Origin: Oncomelania hupensis | Lineage: Eukaryota > Mollusca > Gastropoda > Littorinimorpha > Pomatiopsidae | Assembly: GCA_036898135.1 (NCBI GenBank) | Contig: CM072526.1 | Location: 9,801,726-9,865,725 of the forward strand | Direction: 5' to 3' | Length of the DNA stretch: 64,000 nt | Shown here: one piece after another, positions 31,269-42,885 of the stretch | Position numbering within the stretch: position 1 is the first letter of the stretch | Layout: each line of letters starts with the position of its first letter | Made by a program: the position numbers and the translations under genes | Notes under the pieces: model-generated | Databases searched by the model: none | What the model saw: only the letters and a program-made list of their open reading frames with translations | What the model was told of the DNA's origin: nothing

Positions 31269-31505
31269 ATGAGTGTACCATATGAACAAACAATTGTTAA
31301 TCTTGGATACCATAGTGTTGTCTTAGTGGGCTTAAATACAGCTTATGCTATGATTGCAAAATCTCTTTTAAAAATGAAACCTATTGAATTAGGAAAAATG
31401 GATCTTTCAGATGCTGGTAAACTGGTTGGTATCTTTTCATTATTGTTATTTACTCGGGACTATCTTGTTAAACAAAAGATCATTCCAGCAGATATTAATG
31501 TGTAA
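31269..31505 (+). CDS. Small membrane protein, 78 aa
   Basis: ATG 31269 follows TATATAAAAA. Two hydrophobic stretches (VVLVGLNTAYAMIA and LVGIFSLLLF) flank a charged loop. It is the last gene before the right terminal repeat, codirectional with the two genes upstream. The family is unknown. Short membrane proteins are frequent at Polinton ends. Confidence 0.6.
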   Translation: MSVPYEQTIVNLGYHSVVLVGLNTAYAMIAKSLLKMKPIELGKMDLSDAGKLVGIFSLLLFTRDYLVKQKIIPADINV

Positions 31506-31555
31506 TGTTATACAACCATAATGTAGAAGGGTTGTAATTTTTCTTTGTTTTAACC

Positions 31556-31716
31556 AAAGACGCAAGATATACGAATATGTATTATATTTAGCAAATTGCG
31601 GATTCCCAGAGTGCTTTGGAGCGCTTTTTAAAAAGCTCATAAAACAGCCATAAATTGCAATAAAAGGCCTCCTTTAGTAACTCTATGAGCTTTGGCGCTC
31701 AGAGCCCATTATTGCT
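31556..31716 (-). repeat. Right inverted terminal repeat of the Polinton
   Basis: Reverse complement carries AGCAATAATG, AGAGTTA, TTTTATTGCAAT, GGCTGTTTT, ACTCTG, ATTTGCTAA and TGCGTCTTT in the same order as the left end. The match is clearly diverged. Confidence 0.62.
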
Positions 31717-31867
31717 ATCTCTGAAATGAACCTGATTCCAGCTACAGTCAAGCCAGGCTTTACAGAATGGGAGCCACCGTGTTCACTGAAACTAGTGATG
31801 AGTCCATGTGCATAGACTTTACTGACACTGCAAAAAAGACTGGCAACAAGCAAATTGGGGCAGGTAC

Positions 31868-32073
31868 TCTGTTGCCTCAAACTTCCTTTCTGCTTCTCTG
31901 TCCATACGTTCAATGGCCTGCGCTATCAGCTGTCCTTTTTGTTTTTTCAAAACATCAAGATTGTATAGATGATTGCCCATGTTCCACATTCTCAGGAGGA
32001 GCAACTCTCTTTTTACCATCCATACAAGAAACTCCCTCCTGGACATTTTCATTCCCATGTACTTCGCAAATGT
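31868..32073 (-). CDS. Candidate exon of an unknown gene next to the Polinton
   Basis: Minus-strand frame with coding-like sequence (MSRREFLVWMVKRELLLLRM, NLDVLKKQKGQLIAQAIERM). An acceptor-like TCTTCCCTAG precedes 32073. The donor near 31866 is weak. No other exon was recognised. It could belong to a host gene or to another transposon. Confidence 0.33.
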
Positions 32074-32099
32074 CTAGGGAAGACAGTTTGTCCTATTTG

Positions 32100-34985
32100 A
32101 TAATGTAAGCAGTACCCCTTCTTACACAGGCAATGAAACATTCATGATTTGGTGAGAAATAGACCAGTGTTTAGACTCGTTTTGTGTGAATATTCTGATT
32201 TGGCTCTGTGTAGTCCGCTGGACCCTGTAAGGAATGAATAGCTAACTAACTTACTTATTGTTATGCAGAGAAGTACCCCTTGGGGTCATGAGCAATCTTG
32301 CCACTGAAGATTGTTCTAACCTATAAAGGGAAAAGTGAAAGCCCCAGTTGAAAACCTGTCTTGACTTTGTAGGCATGACCGATTCACTGCGGCAACAGTA
32401 CCCCCGTTGGGGTGCCGGGGGTTTCAGTATAAATAGTATCCCCACTTTCTGGAAATTTAGTGCTTTAAATTCCCACTGTCGCTGTCTTTCTCATTTGCTC
32501 TTTCTCATTCCTGCTCTGTTCTATCAATCTGCTATACTATCGTCTTCTTCGCTATACCAGTCATCAACCTTTTTTCTTGAAAACTCTTCCGGGACAAGAC
32601 TCCTTGTTTGTGTATGAGGTCTGTTGGATCAGCTTGGGAATGTTGGACGCTTTCTGCCAGGTGGTCACTAGGGCTTCCTATGATGTTATTATTTAGCAAT
32701 GTAGGCATTTTATATGTATGTGTTTTGTTGATAATTTATAATGATGTTTGTATTCTATTTTGTTTTTGTAAATGGGGGTTCGATTAGTTGGGGTAAAGCC
32801 TCAGCCGTCCCCTGCGTGGGATGTCTTTATTGTAAAGTGACTGGCTGGTGGAGGGCATTCAGTTTTCCCACTAGGGTTGTATCAGCAGATCTTTTATGCG
32901 GATTGGGGGTTGTCCGGTCCTGATTTGGCTCGGAAGAGTCCGCTGGACCTAAAGCAACAATTATGTAATGTAATGTAATGCAGAGAAGTTTAAAGTCTAA
33001 CAGGACACTACAGTCAATGATTGTTGGTACCCAAATCCTTTGTGGCATGCGACTGACCTTATATTTTTGTGCTCCAGATTTCTTTATTTTAGGTTGAAGC
33101 TAATAATGTCTAACATCAACAAATTCTGTTTCTTGCTGTCTCATTTCATTTGCATTTTTTTTTTAGCAAGAATGTTTGTTTTAAATTTAAAAATATTTAG
33201 TGTGTTAAAGTGAACGATAATTAATGACGCACTACGCAAGATTTGTGAAGCATAGTGCTCTATTCATTTTAGCTGAGTGATCGCGGCAATTCCCAAAAGC
33301 TCTAAAAATAGTATGCAGATGAAAATGAGTGCATTCTGTTACGTGAACAAATTCTGTGTTTCTTGATGTTTCATTTTATGTTCATTGTATTTTTTTAGCA
33401 AGAATGCTTTTTTTTCATTATTATTTTTTTATCCCCCGTGGGGTTGCCGAGGTATTCTGTATAAATAGTATCTCCACTTTCTGGAAATCTAGATTTTTAA
33501 ATTCCCACTTCCGCTGTCCTTCTCCTTTGTTCTTTTTCATTCCTACTCTGTTCTATCAATCTACTACCTTTGCTAGAACAGTAACCTACCTCCCCCCCCC
33601 CCCCCCCCCCCCGTTGGGATGCCAGGAGTTTCTGTATATATAGTATCCCCACTTTCTGGAAATTTAGTGCTTTACATTCCCACTGTCGCAGTCTTTCTCC
33701 TTTGTTCTTTCTCATTCCTGCTCTGTTCTCTCAATCTACTATCTTCCTTCTTCCCTAGACTAGTCACCTACATTTTTTCTTGAAAACTCTTCCGGGACAA
33801 AACTCCTCATTTGTGTGTGAGCTTGGGAATATTGGACGCTTTCTGCCAGGTGGTCACTGGGGCTTTTATGATATTATTATTTGGCAGTGCAGGCATTTTA
33901 TATGTATTTGTTTTGTTGATATTTTATAATGATGTTTAAATTCTATTTTATTTTTGTAAACGGGGGTTCGATAAATTAGAGTATAGACTCAACGTCCCCT
34001 GCGTGGGATGTCTTTATTGTAAAGTGACTGGCTGGTGGATTGCCTTCAGTGTTACCACTAGGGTTATTTCGGCAGATCTTTTATGCTGATTAGGGGTGAG
34101 TCCTCTTTCAGTCTTGATTTTGTGGTCCTGATTCGGCTCTTTGCAGTCCGTTGGACCCTTTAAGCAATGGATAACTATTTTGTTTTTGTAAACGGGGTTT
34201 TGATAAATTAGAGTATAGTCTCAGTGTCCCCTGCGTGGGATGCCTTTATAGTACAGTGACCCGCCCGGTGGAGTGCCTGAAATGTTACCATTAGGGTTGT
34301 TTCAGATCTTTTATACGGATCAGGGGTGAGCCCTCTGTCAACCAAGTTGTGGTCCTGATTCAGTTCTTTTCAGTCCGCTGGACCCTTTAAACAATGACTA
34401 ACTCAGTCATTCATTGGGGATAGGGTGGTCATAAAATTGTGAATTTGTACTTGTATAATATGTGTTTTATACATATTTCTGATTTTGTGAGCGATAGACC
34501 AATGTTTAGACCTGCTTTGTGTGTCCTGCTTGGCTTTATGTAGCCCGCTAGACCCTGTAATAAGGAATAAGTAGCTAACTAACAAACTTGCTGTTATGCA
34601 GAGAAGTATGAGGAATGAATAAAGTCTAACATGGGACTACAATCAATGATTGTAGGTACCCAAAACCTTTGTGGCATGCGACTGACCTCATTTTTTGTCT
34701 ATTTATAGCAGCTCCAGATTTCTTTATTTTAGGTTAAAATTAATAATGTCTTACATCAACAAAGTCTGGAATGAATAGTCAACTAAGTCTGGAATGAATA
34801 GTCAACTAACTACATTCTTTTTCATGTAGAATGTTGTCAGTTGGTTTCTCAAGGGCCATGCGAGTCATATGGGCTTTGCCTTCAAGTTCGTTATTGTTTT
34901 ATTTCATAATTTGAGGAAATAAATGGATCCATCATCAAGAATATTGGACTTCAGTGTTATATGTAAAAGTCGTGTATGTGTGTGT
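32100..34985. repeat. Cluster of diverged copies of a repeat family with a conserved 3' end
   Basis: Modules recur. One, around 32400-32600, 33430-33570 and 33605-33830, contains 'CCCACTTTCTGGAAAT' and 'TTCTCATTCCTGCTCTGTTC'. A second, around 32770-32960, 33955-34170 and 34185-34400, contains 'GTCCCCTGCGTGGGATG' and ends with 'CAGTCCGCTGGACCC' or variants. A third (33000-33120 and 34615-34770) contains 'CCTTTGTGGCATGCGACTGA'. The tail TGTAATGTAATGTAATG near 32965 suggests LINE- or SINE-like 3' ends. A poly-C run lies near 33591-33612. No gene is seen. Confidence 0.7.
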
Positions 34986-34987
34986 GT

Positions 34988-37213
34988 GCATATATATCCT
35001 ATCCTATCCTATCCTGTCCCATAACCCGAAGGTCGTAGGGGCACCACAGATGATCGTTTAACCAGCATACTCCATCTTTCTCTGTCCTCAGCAGCCCTGA
35101 TGGCTTCGCTCAGTGTCAAACCAGTCCATTCTCGAATGTTGTCCTCCCACCTCTTTTTCGGTCTCCCTCTTCTTCTACCTCCTTGCACTGTGCCTTGCAG
35201 AATAGTCTTTGCAAGGCCTGACGATCTGGTGACGTGGCCATACCATCGGAGTTTCCGTTTCTTCACCACTGTGAGCAGGTCATCGTGTTGTCCAATGGCT
35301 TGTGTGATGGTCTGTCGGACTTCGTCGTTGGTGATGTGTTGGGTTTAGGAAATGCACAGAAGTCTTCTGTAGCACCTCATCTCCATGCTTTGTATTCTTC
35401 GTTGGAGATCTGCTGTGAGGGTCCATGCTTCGTAAGCATATAGGAAGATGGAGATGACAAGGGAGCGCAGCAGTCTTACTTTGGAATGTAGACTGATGGT
35501 CCTGTCTTTCCAAATGGGTTTCAATTTTGTCAGGGCAGCAGTTGTTTGTGCGATCCTGGAGAGGACTTTCTGTCGGGACCCATTGTCTGATACAATGGCT
35601 CCTAAATATTTAAAGCTATGCACTGTGTTGAGGGATTGGCCTTGGACTTTGATGTCCGTGTTGATGCCATTGGTGTTGTTGGTCATCATTTTGGTCTTCT
35701 CTGCACTTATTTCCATTCCATAGGCTCTGGAGGTGGTGTCAAGCCTCTGTACCAGCTGTTCAAGTTCTTGTTCCTCTCCAGCCAATACATCAATGTCATC
35801 CACAAAACGAAGATTGGAGATTGCTCTGCCCCCTATGCTGACTGTGCCTTCATGGTCTGCAAGAGCATCTGACATGATGCGCTTTAGGAAGATGTTGAAG
35901 AGTGTTGCAGAGAGTAGGCATCCTTGACGCACACCGATTGTTGTTCTGAACCAGTTCCCGATGGCGCTGTTGTGGAGGACTGCACTGGTAGCCTTGTCAT
36001 ACAGGCTTTTGATGACTTCAATAATTTTAGGGCTGATGTTGTACACTTTCATTGTTGCCCATAGAGCTGCATGCCAGACTCGGTCAAACGCCTTCTTGAA
36101 GTCTATGAACACATGATATATATGTTGTTGGTGCTGTAGGTATTTCTCAAAGATTATTCTGAGGTTGAAAATCTGCTCAGTGGTACTTCGCCCTGCCCTG
36201 AATCCTGCTTGTTCTTCAGCTATGATTTGTTCAGCTTGGGGTTTCAACCTGTTGAGTATTATTTTCAGGAGGACCTTGCTGGGATGGCTGATGAGGCTGA
36301 TGGTGCGGTAATTTTCACACTCCTGAAGGTGGCCTTTTTTGGGAAAAGTGATGACAAGCGACTGGGTCCATGATATAGGCCACTCCCCACTCTGCCAGAT
36401 CTTGTTACAGATAATGGTGAGGGCATCAATCATCGCTTCTCCTCCTGCTTGTAGCAGTTCCGCGGGTATGTTGTCCACTCCCGCTGACTTCCCTTTCTTT
36501 AGCGATTGCACTGCTGCCTCTACTTCTTCCCGGAGAATTGGGAGGATTTCTTCTTCTTCTCTGTTCTCGGGACATGCTAGAACTGATGGGTCTCCTTTTG
36601 GTGTATGGTTGTAAAGGTCAGAGCAGTACTCTGTCCATCTGTCTAAGACTTCTTGTTCTCCTGTAAGGCATATGCCAGACTTGCTTTGGATCGTGGAGAC
36701 TTTGGGCTGTTTGACACTTGTCAGCCGCTTCACAGTCTGGTAGGCCTTCTTGCTGTTGTTCTTGGTCAGACTGTTCTCTATTTCCTGGCATTGATCTTCT
36801 ATCCAGTTCTCCTTTGCTGTGCGCATGCCTTTTCGGATGTCATTGTTGATTTTTCGGTAGACGTCAGCTCCCTGTGAGGTGTTCTTTTTCTTTTTTATCT
36901 CTCTTCGTTTATCACACAGATCCAAAAGTTCAGGTGTGATCCACGGCTTCTTCTTTGGTCGGTGCTTGCCAAGGATCTCAGTGGCGGCATCTGTCACAGC
37001 TGAGTTGAAGGTGGTGGTCATGGTGTTGACATCTACTTCACCAGCCCCCAAAATGAGCAGTGGTGCAAATTTCCCTCCAATTGTGGCCTGAAATAGTTCT
37101 GCCACCTCCGGGTCTTGCAGTTTGTCCAGGTCGAACTTCAGTCTAGTGCACTTTGCTGTATTTACTCTCTTCAAGTGGAACCAGAACGACATCATCACGA
37201 GATCGTGGTCTCT
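34988..37213 (-). mobile_element. RTE-clade LINE, 5' truncated
   Basis: The minus-strand ORF starts within the last endonuclease motif (DHDLVMMSF near 37205). It covers RT with KKGHLQECENYRTISLISHP, motif A 'FIDFKKAFDRVW', 'GVRQGCLLSATLFNIFL' and the FVDDI box. It runs to a C-terminal RTE-type tail (KRKLRWYGHVTRSSGLAK, GRRRGRPKKRWEDNIREW). One in-frame TAA at 35345-35347 interrupts it. The 3' end carries a (TATCC)n tail (plus-strand 34996-35014). The 5' end abuts the inverted SINE head. Confidence 0.9.
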
Positions 37214-37223
37214 TCCGATGCAT

Positions 37224-37822
<599 letters not shown>

Positions 37823-38600
37823 TCTAGTACAGCGAGATAAGTGCGTATATATATAAAGAGGGATAGAGGGATATATAAAGAGGGATAGAAAACCAGAGGA
37901 AAGCATGAATTCCTGCGTCATTGCACACAGTTCCTCCCCCTCCACCCACACACACAAAATTTCCCGCAAACAAAAGTAAGTTCCTAAAATCAATAATTTA
38001 TTCATTATACCTCCAATCAGTCAAAACACAAAGCAAGGTTCCCAGTATTTCTCAGTTCAAATCTTCAATATGGTTTAAATAAAAATCCACCCCGCCCTGT
38101 AACAGTCGCATTCCTTTTATGTTTTTCAAAGCTCAGTACAGCTCAAGATATTTCTACCGTTGGATCTCATTTTTGATAATTTATGATGATGATGGTCATT
38201 GTTGTCAGAGTGGCGACGTGGTGATCGTCCTTAAAGCTCATGCAATAGGACGTTAAGCATCGTTTTCCTTAGAAAATAAAATGATAAAACATTATATATA
38301 ATTATGAATCAATTGAAGCGGATTAATATTATCATTATTTTGGAAATAAATAGTTGTAGCTTTACATAAAGCACAAGATACTAAAAATGACTACACCAAC
38401 AAACAAAACGCCCCCACAAAAAGGATGAACAGGGTTGTTTCTTATTGGAAAGACGGGGTTACATTACCAACCTAGACAAACCCCGAAATATTCATACACA
38501 TTCACGTACAAAAGCACAACAAGAAGTATACATGCGTTGCCTGTGCCAACAGGGTTGATGGGGTTGCGCATGCGTGACAGTCTAGACGCTCCTACCTATT
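37823..38600. other. No gene recognised
   Basis: Contains short duplicated TATATAAAGAGGGATAGA units at 37850-37890. A repeat-like segment at 38195-38280 (GACGTGGTGATCGTCC, GGACGTTAAGCATCG) resembles a mollusc interspersed-repeat 3' end. No ORF is supported. Confidence 0.5.
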
Positions 38601-41600
38601 CGCTCCGGCGATTCTCACTTGTTTTTTTTGTCATAACAATCCTGTTCCCGTCCCTCTCCTCCCCCAGCCCTACTCTGCCCGAAATATAAACCACGACGGA
38701 TCAAATTTCATCAAGTTTACGATGCCTGTCAAGATCTTCATGGACTTCTAAACCTCTAAACTTCAACTGCCTGAGTGAGTACTGTCAACAAAGATGGCGG
38801 CGCCAAACGCGATCACTTATCACAACCTGTGAGTACAACATTTCTCCCCTCATGTCCATCCGATCTTCGCGGATACAAGCATAAATGAAGAAATCATATA
38901 TCTGCCTTCTCACCCAAGCTTCCTTTCTGACTTCCTTGCTTTTCTCCTCTCTGCAAGCAGAACCAACCAAACCGAAAGTAGGTTTACACTTCGTCGCTCA
39001 CCACCCTCCTCTTCCCCCACCTCCATTCGACTTAAAAATGAAATCCGCCGATACAGCTGGAATCTCAACAAGCGATGAGACCAAATATCCATGTGGCACC
39101 TGCGATCGAACTGTTACCTGAGATGCTAGGGGTGTAGAATGTGCCACATGTGGCCAATGGTTTCATCTGGCCAAAGTATCCTAGACACATCGGAGGAGTA
39201 TGACAGACTTGGCGGCAGTGATGTTGTGTGGGAATGTGTCATTTGCCAGAATGCAAATTTCAGCACTGTAGCCTTTGATCTCTTTGGACTTGATGATGGC
39301 AGAGAGCCAAAGAGCCCCAGCGCCCAGTCCCTACTTCACAGCTCTGCCAACTCTGCCCTACCCACCGCAGAGTCCTTCCATCCCATCCACTCATCAACCC
39401 CAACCCGAGCTTCATGTCAAAATAAGATCAACAACCGTCCCCTTCGTCTCCTAAACATCAACTTCCATTGCATCACTGGCAAAGTAGCAGGTATCCGCAA
39501 TCTTGTGGATAGCACCAAACCTGACATCATTATTGCAACTGAAACCTGGCTAGACTCTTCGATCCTTAGCAGTGAATTCATGCCGCCTTCCTTCAATACC
39601 TTTAAGCTCGACAGAAATCGAGATGGCGGCGGAGTCTTGATAGCAGTGGCCAACCACCTAACATGCCACGAAGTGACAGAACTCCAAGTGCCAGGCTGCG
39701 AAATGATCTGGGCGAAGATCAAGCTGCAGGGACGGCGCCAACTCCTTGTTGCTTCCTACTATCGGCCGCACACTGGGGATGGAATCAGCCTCCGACAGTT
39801 TGTCAACTCTGCACAACGCGCCATTGCCACACAAGCCACTGTCATCATTGGCGGTGACCTCAACTTCCCAGCCTTCGACTGGACAACAAAAACACTAAAA
39901 ACAAGATCAAAATACCCCACCCTCCATGAAGACTTCCTGGACATTATTAGCGACTTAGGACTTGAGCAGCTTGTGAATTTTCCCACACGAGAAGACAACA
40001 CCCTAGATCTCTTTCTCACAAACCGCCCATCACTTGTGCCTCGCATAGAAGGAATTCCTGGTCTGTCGGACCATGACATCGTATACATGGAGTTCAACAC
40101 CAAGCCCGTATACCATCGACAAACTCCACGCAGCGTTCCCCAATTTTCCCGAGCTAACTTGGACGCACTTCGAACTGCCGCCTCTGACCTCTCAGATACC
40201 ATCACTAGCTCATTCAACGCAGAGAGTAACACAGAGGACATCTGGTCTACCCTGAAAGACGGCATTAACGACATGTCGCGAGAGCACATCCCCTACAAGA
40301 CACTTGGGAAGAAAGCCAGCAAACCATGGGTGGATCATGCTACTATTCGGCTCATTCGGAAAAGAGACCGCCTATACAAGCGCTGGAAGAAAACAGGAGA
40401 CAACAAATTGCAAGAAGACCTAAAGAAAATCAAACAGACGGTACAGAGAAACCTAAGACGCTCATACTGGTCCTACACAGAACGACTCTTCGCGCAGGAT
40501 CCTGAAGACAACAAACGCAACCCCAGCATAAAGTCCTTCTGGACCTACATAAAAGCCCAACGGACAGAAGCAGCTGGTGTATCCCCACTCAAGGTTGGAG
40601 GAAAGCTTGTGACTGGAGCGAAGGAACGTGCTGAAATACTAAATAAGCAGTTCAAGTCTGCCTTCAGCCCAAGAGAGAACTACACATTTGAAGATTTTAG
40701 ATTAAAGACCAAGCTTCAACCTCCACATCCAGACTCTCCATCCTGCAGCAACATCACCATCAACGCCTCTGGTGTCTCAAAGCTCCTGAGAGATCTGGAC
40801 TCAAGTAAAGCCCCCGGGCCAGATCAAATAAGTCCCCGACTCCTCAAAGAACTAGCTGATGAAATCTCCCCAGCCTTGACTCTCCTATATCAAAGCTCGT
40901 TGAAAACCGGCGTAGTCCCCCAGGACTGGCGAACAGCCAACGTGACCCCAGTCTTTAAGAAAGGTGAAAGATATCTTCCTGAAAACTACCGCCCAATCTT
41001 TCTGACTAGTGTTCCATGCAAAATCATGGAGCACATTATCACCCATAGCATCATGAGCTTCGCGGAGGAACACCACCTACTCAGCGAAGCACAGCACGGA
41101 TTCAGGCGCCACCGCTCCTGCGAAAGCCAGCTCATAGGCCTTGTGGATGTGGTCTCTGATGACCTGGAGAAGGGGAAGCAGACAGACATCATGGTGATGG
41201 ATTTCTCCAAAGCCTTCGATAAGGTCTGCCATTCCCTGCTTATTCACAAGTTGAAACACTATGGAATCACAGGAAATATGCTGACCTGGATACAAGCCTT
41301 TCTTACTGACCGGCAGCAACGCGTGGTCGTCGATGGCGCCACATCCGAACCAATCCCCGTAGAATCCGGTGTGCCACAAGGCTCCGTCCTGGGCCCCAGT
41401 CTTTTCCTACTATATATCAACGACCTCCCCGATGGACTGTCCGCAGAGGCTCGCCTTTTCGCAGATGATGCACTGTGCCACAAGACAGTCAGCACCGAAG
41501 ATGACCAACGTGTTCTGCAAGCTGACTTGGACCGGCTTGCTGAGTGGGAGCAAACGTGGCTGATGTCCTTCCACCCGGATAAGTGTTTGACACTCCAAAT

Positions 41601-41742
41601 AACCAGGAAGAGGAAACCGCTTCAAAGCGCATACCACCTCCATGGCCACACACTCAGCGCTGTCAAGGAGGCAAAATACCTTGGTGTAACCATCAAGAGC
41701 GACCTTCTGTGGGACAGTCACATCACCAACAATTTTATACAT
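38601..41742 (+). mobile_element. CR1-like LINE, 3' truncated and mutated
   Basis: A pyrimidine-rich leader is followed by a PHD-finger-like region (CGTCDRTVT, then GVECATCGQWFHLA) that is broken by a TGA and a frameshift before 39139. The 869-codon frame at 39139-41748 then carries an AP-type endonuclease (ATETWLDSS, GGDLNFPAFDW, SDHDIV) and RT (SKAPGPDQISPRLLKEL, MDFSKAFDKV, GVPQGSVLGP, LFADDA, HPDKC). Homology stops after WDSHITNN at about 41733, where unrelated AT-rich sequence begins. The PHD-endonuclease-RT order fits CR1/Rex-like LINEs of marine animals. Confidence 0.88.
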
Positions 41743-41831
41743 ATATAATATTCCATGTTCTTAATTTATGCTTCATAGAAACAATCTATTAGATCTAGTA
41801 AATAATCTGTACTGACTGTTGTTGGTTTTTT

Positions 41832-42479
41832 TTACAAAAAACATCCAACAGGACTGTATATTAATGATTTTGCAATTGATATCCAGTAAATAATATTTTT
41901 ATCCTGAATATTTCGAATATGTTGTGGAATATATTGCGCAATTGCACTGCATTCATTAATGAGATGATTAATAGAAAGTGCTTGTTTGCAAATGCAAGCA
42001 ACTTCCTTACAGTATTTTGTCCTCCACGAGTTCAAAGCAAGACGATATGCTAAACTGATAACAGTCCGCGAGGAATGTAACATTCCATTATATAATTTAA
42101 TGCAAGGATTTTTATTTTTTATAGTTTTCTCAATTATACGATATACTTCATTTTTTGAGAATGGAATATCGAGCTGAATAACAGTACTTCCATTTTTTGC
42201 CCCTTTTTTTGCAATCCTATCAGCCCAGTCATTATGATTTAATCCGCTATGAGATGGTATCCAGCAAAATTGAACATTTGCTCCATGTATGATTAAACTA
42301 TGAATAAGATATTTAATTTCATCTATAATATAACAGCCTTCTTTATTAGAATTTGAATCCAAAGTTTGTAAAACTGATTTAGAATCAACACAAAATAATA
42401 TATTGAGAAAGTCAGTGTGTAAACTAATGATTTTATTCCATGCCATAAGTATAGCAATAAGTTCTGCAACAATAGACAA
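41832..42479 (-). mobile_element. LINE fragment: RNase H domain and C-terminus
   Basis: The minus-strand frame reads AELIAILMAWN, DSKSVLQTLDSNSNKEG, FCWIPSHSGLNHNDWADRIA: the E, D and His/Asp motifs of a LINE-encoded RNase H. A Cys/His tail (CICKQALSINHLINEC) follows. Such RNase H-bearing LINEs belong to the I/Nimb-like groups. The copy is cut at 42479, where a Gypsy fragment on the other strand begins. Confidence 0.8.
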
Positions 42480-42885
42480 GCTTCAAGTGGGAGATACAGT
42501 CTTGCTCCGTGATCATCCGTTAGGTCGGAACAAAATCCAAGACGCATGGAAACCTTCCAAATACAAGGTCAAAGATATTCCAACACAGGATGGTGCCCCT
42601 GTTGGGATTGAAGCAGTTGATGGAGGGAACTTGAAATATGTCAGCAGGCAGGAATTAAAGAAGTTTCAGATTCACGATCCAGTTACTCAATGCAAACCAA
42701 TGCACTTGCCGAAGTTCTCTGAGAATTCAATTTCAGAGGTGTCCGAATCAGAGGAGACCTCTAGTTCCGATTCAGAGTCAGAAGTAATTCAGCGACCAAA
42801 AAGAGTGACTGCTGGAAAACATACAAATCTACATCATTTACCAAAATCTGCCGTTCACAGCATTGTTGTGAAGTTGTTTGACTAA
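42475..42885 (+). mobile_element. Gypsy integrase C-terminal fragment
   Basis: The frame reads DKLQVGDTVLLRDHPLGRNK, a variable linker, VKDIPTQDGAPVGIEAV, SRQELKKF, a Ser/Glu-rich stretch and RPKRVTAGKHTNLHHLPKSA, ending in TAA. This is the C-terminal module after the integrase core of a Gypsy Pol protein. The upstream part is missing, cut by the LINE fragment. Confidence 0.75.

Larger units (their letters stand above)
9451..31716 (+). mobile_element. Polinton/Maverick (adintovirus-like) element, damaged
   Basis: The element has diverged inverted ends and a full set of Polinton hallmark genes: protein-primed PolB, DDE integrase, A32/FtsK-type ATPase, double-jelly-roll capsid and penton-like minor capsid, plus eight orphan genes. 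Its length is about 22.3 kb, or about 16.3 kb without the nested Gypsy element and SINE, which is a usual Polinton size. Genes lie in short runs on both strands with little spacing, and AT-rich motifs abut the start codons. Lesions are an LTR insertion in one gene, a SINE in the capsid gene, a frameshift in the first gene and in-frame stops near the ends of two genes. No adenain-type protease was found. The exact termini and target duplication could not be fixed. Confidence 0.92.

Noticed and set aside
9472..31688. 6-bp Polinton target duplication at AGT termini (ACAAAG versus CTATGA)
   Set aside because: The hexamers do not match, and terminal-repeat similarity continues beyond AGT, so that boundary is probably wrong.
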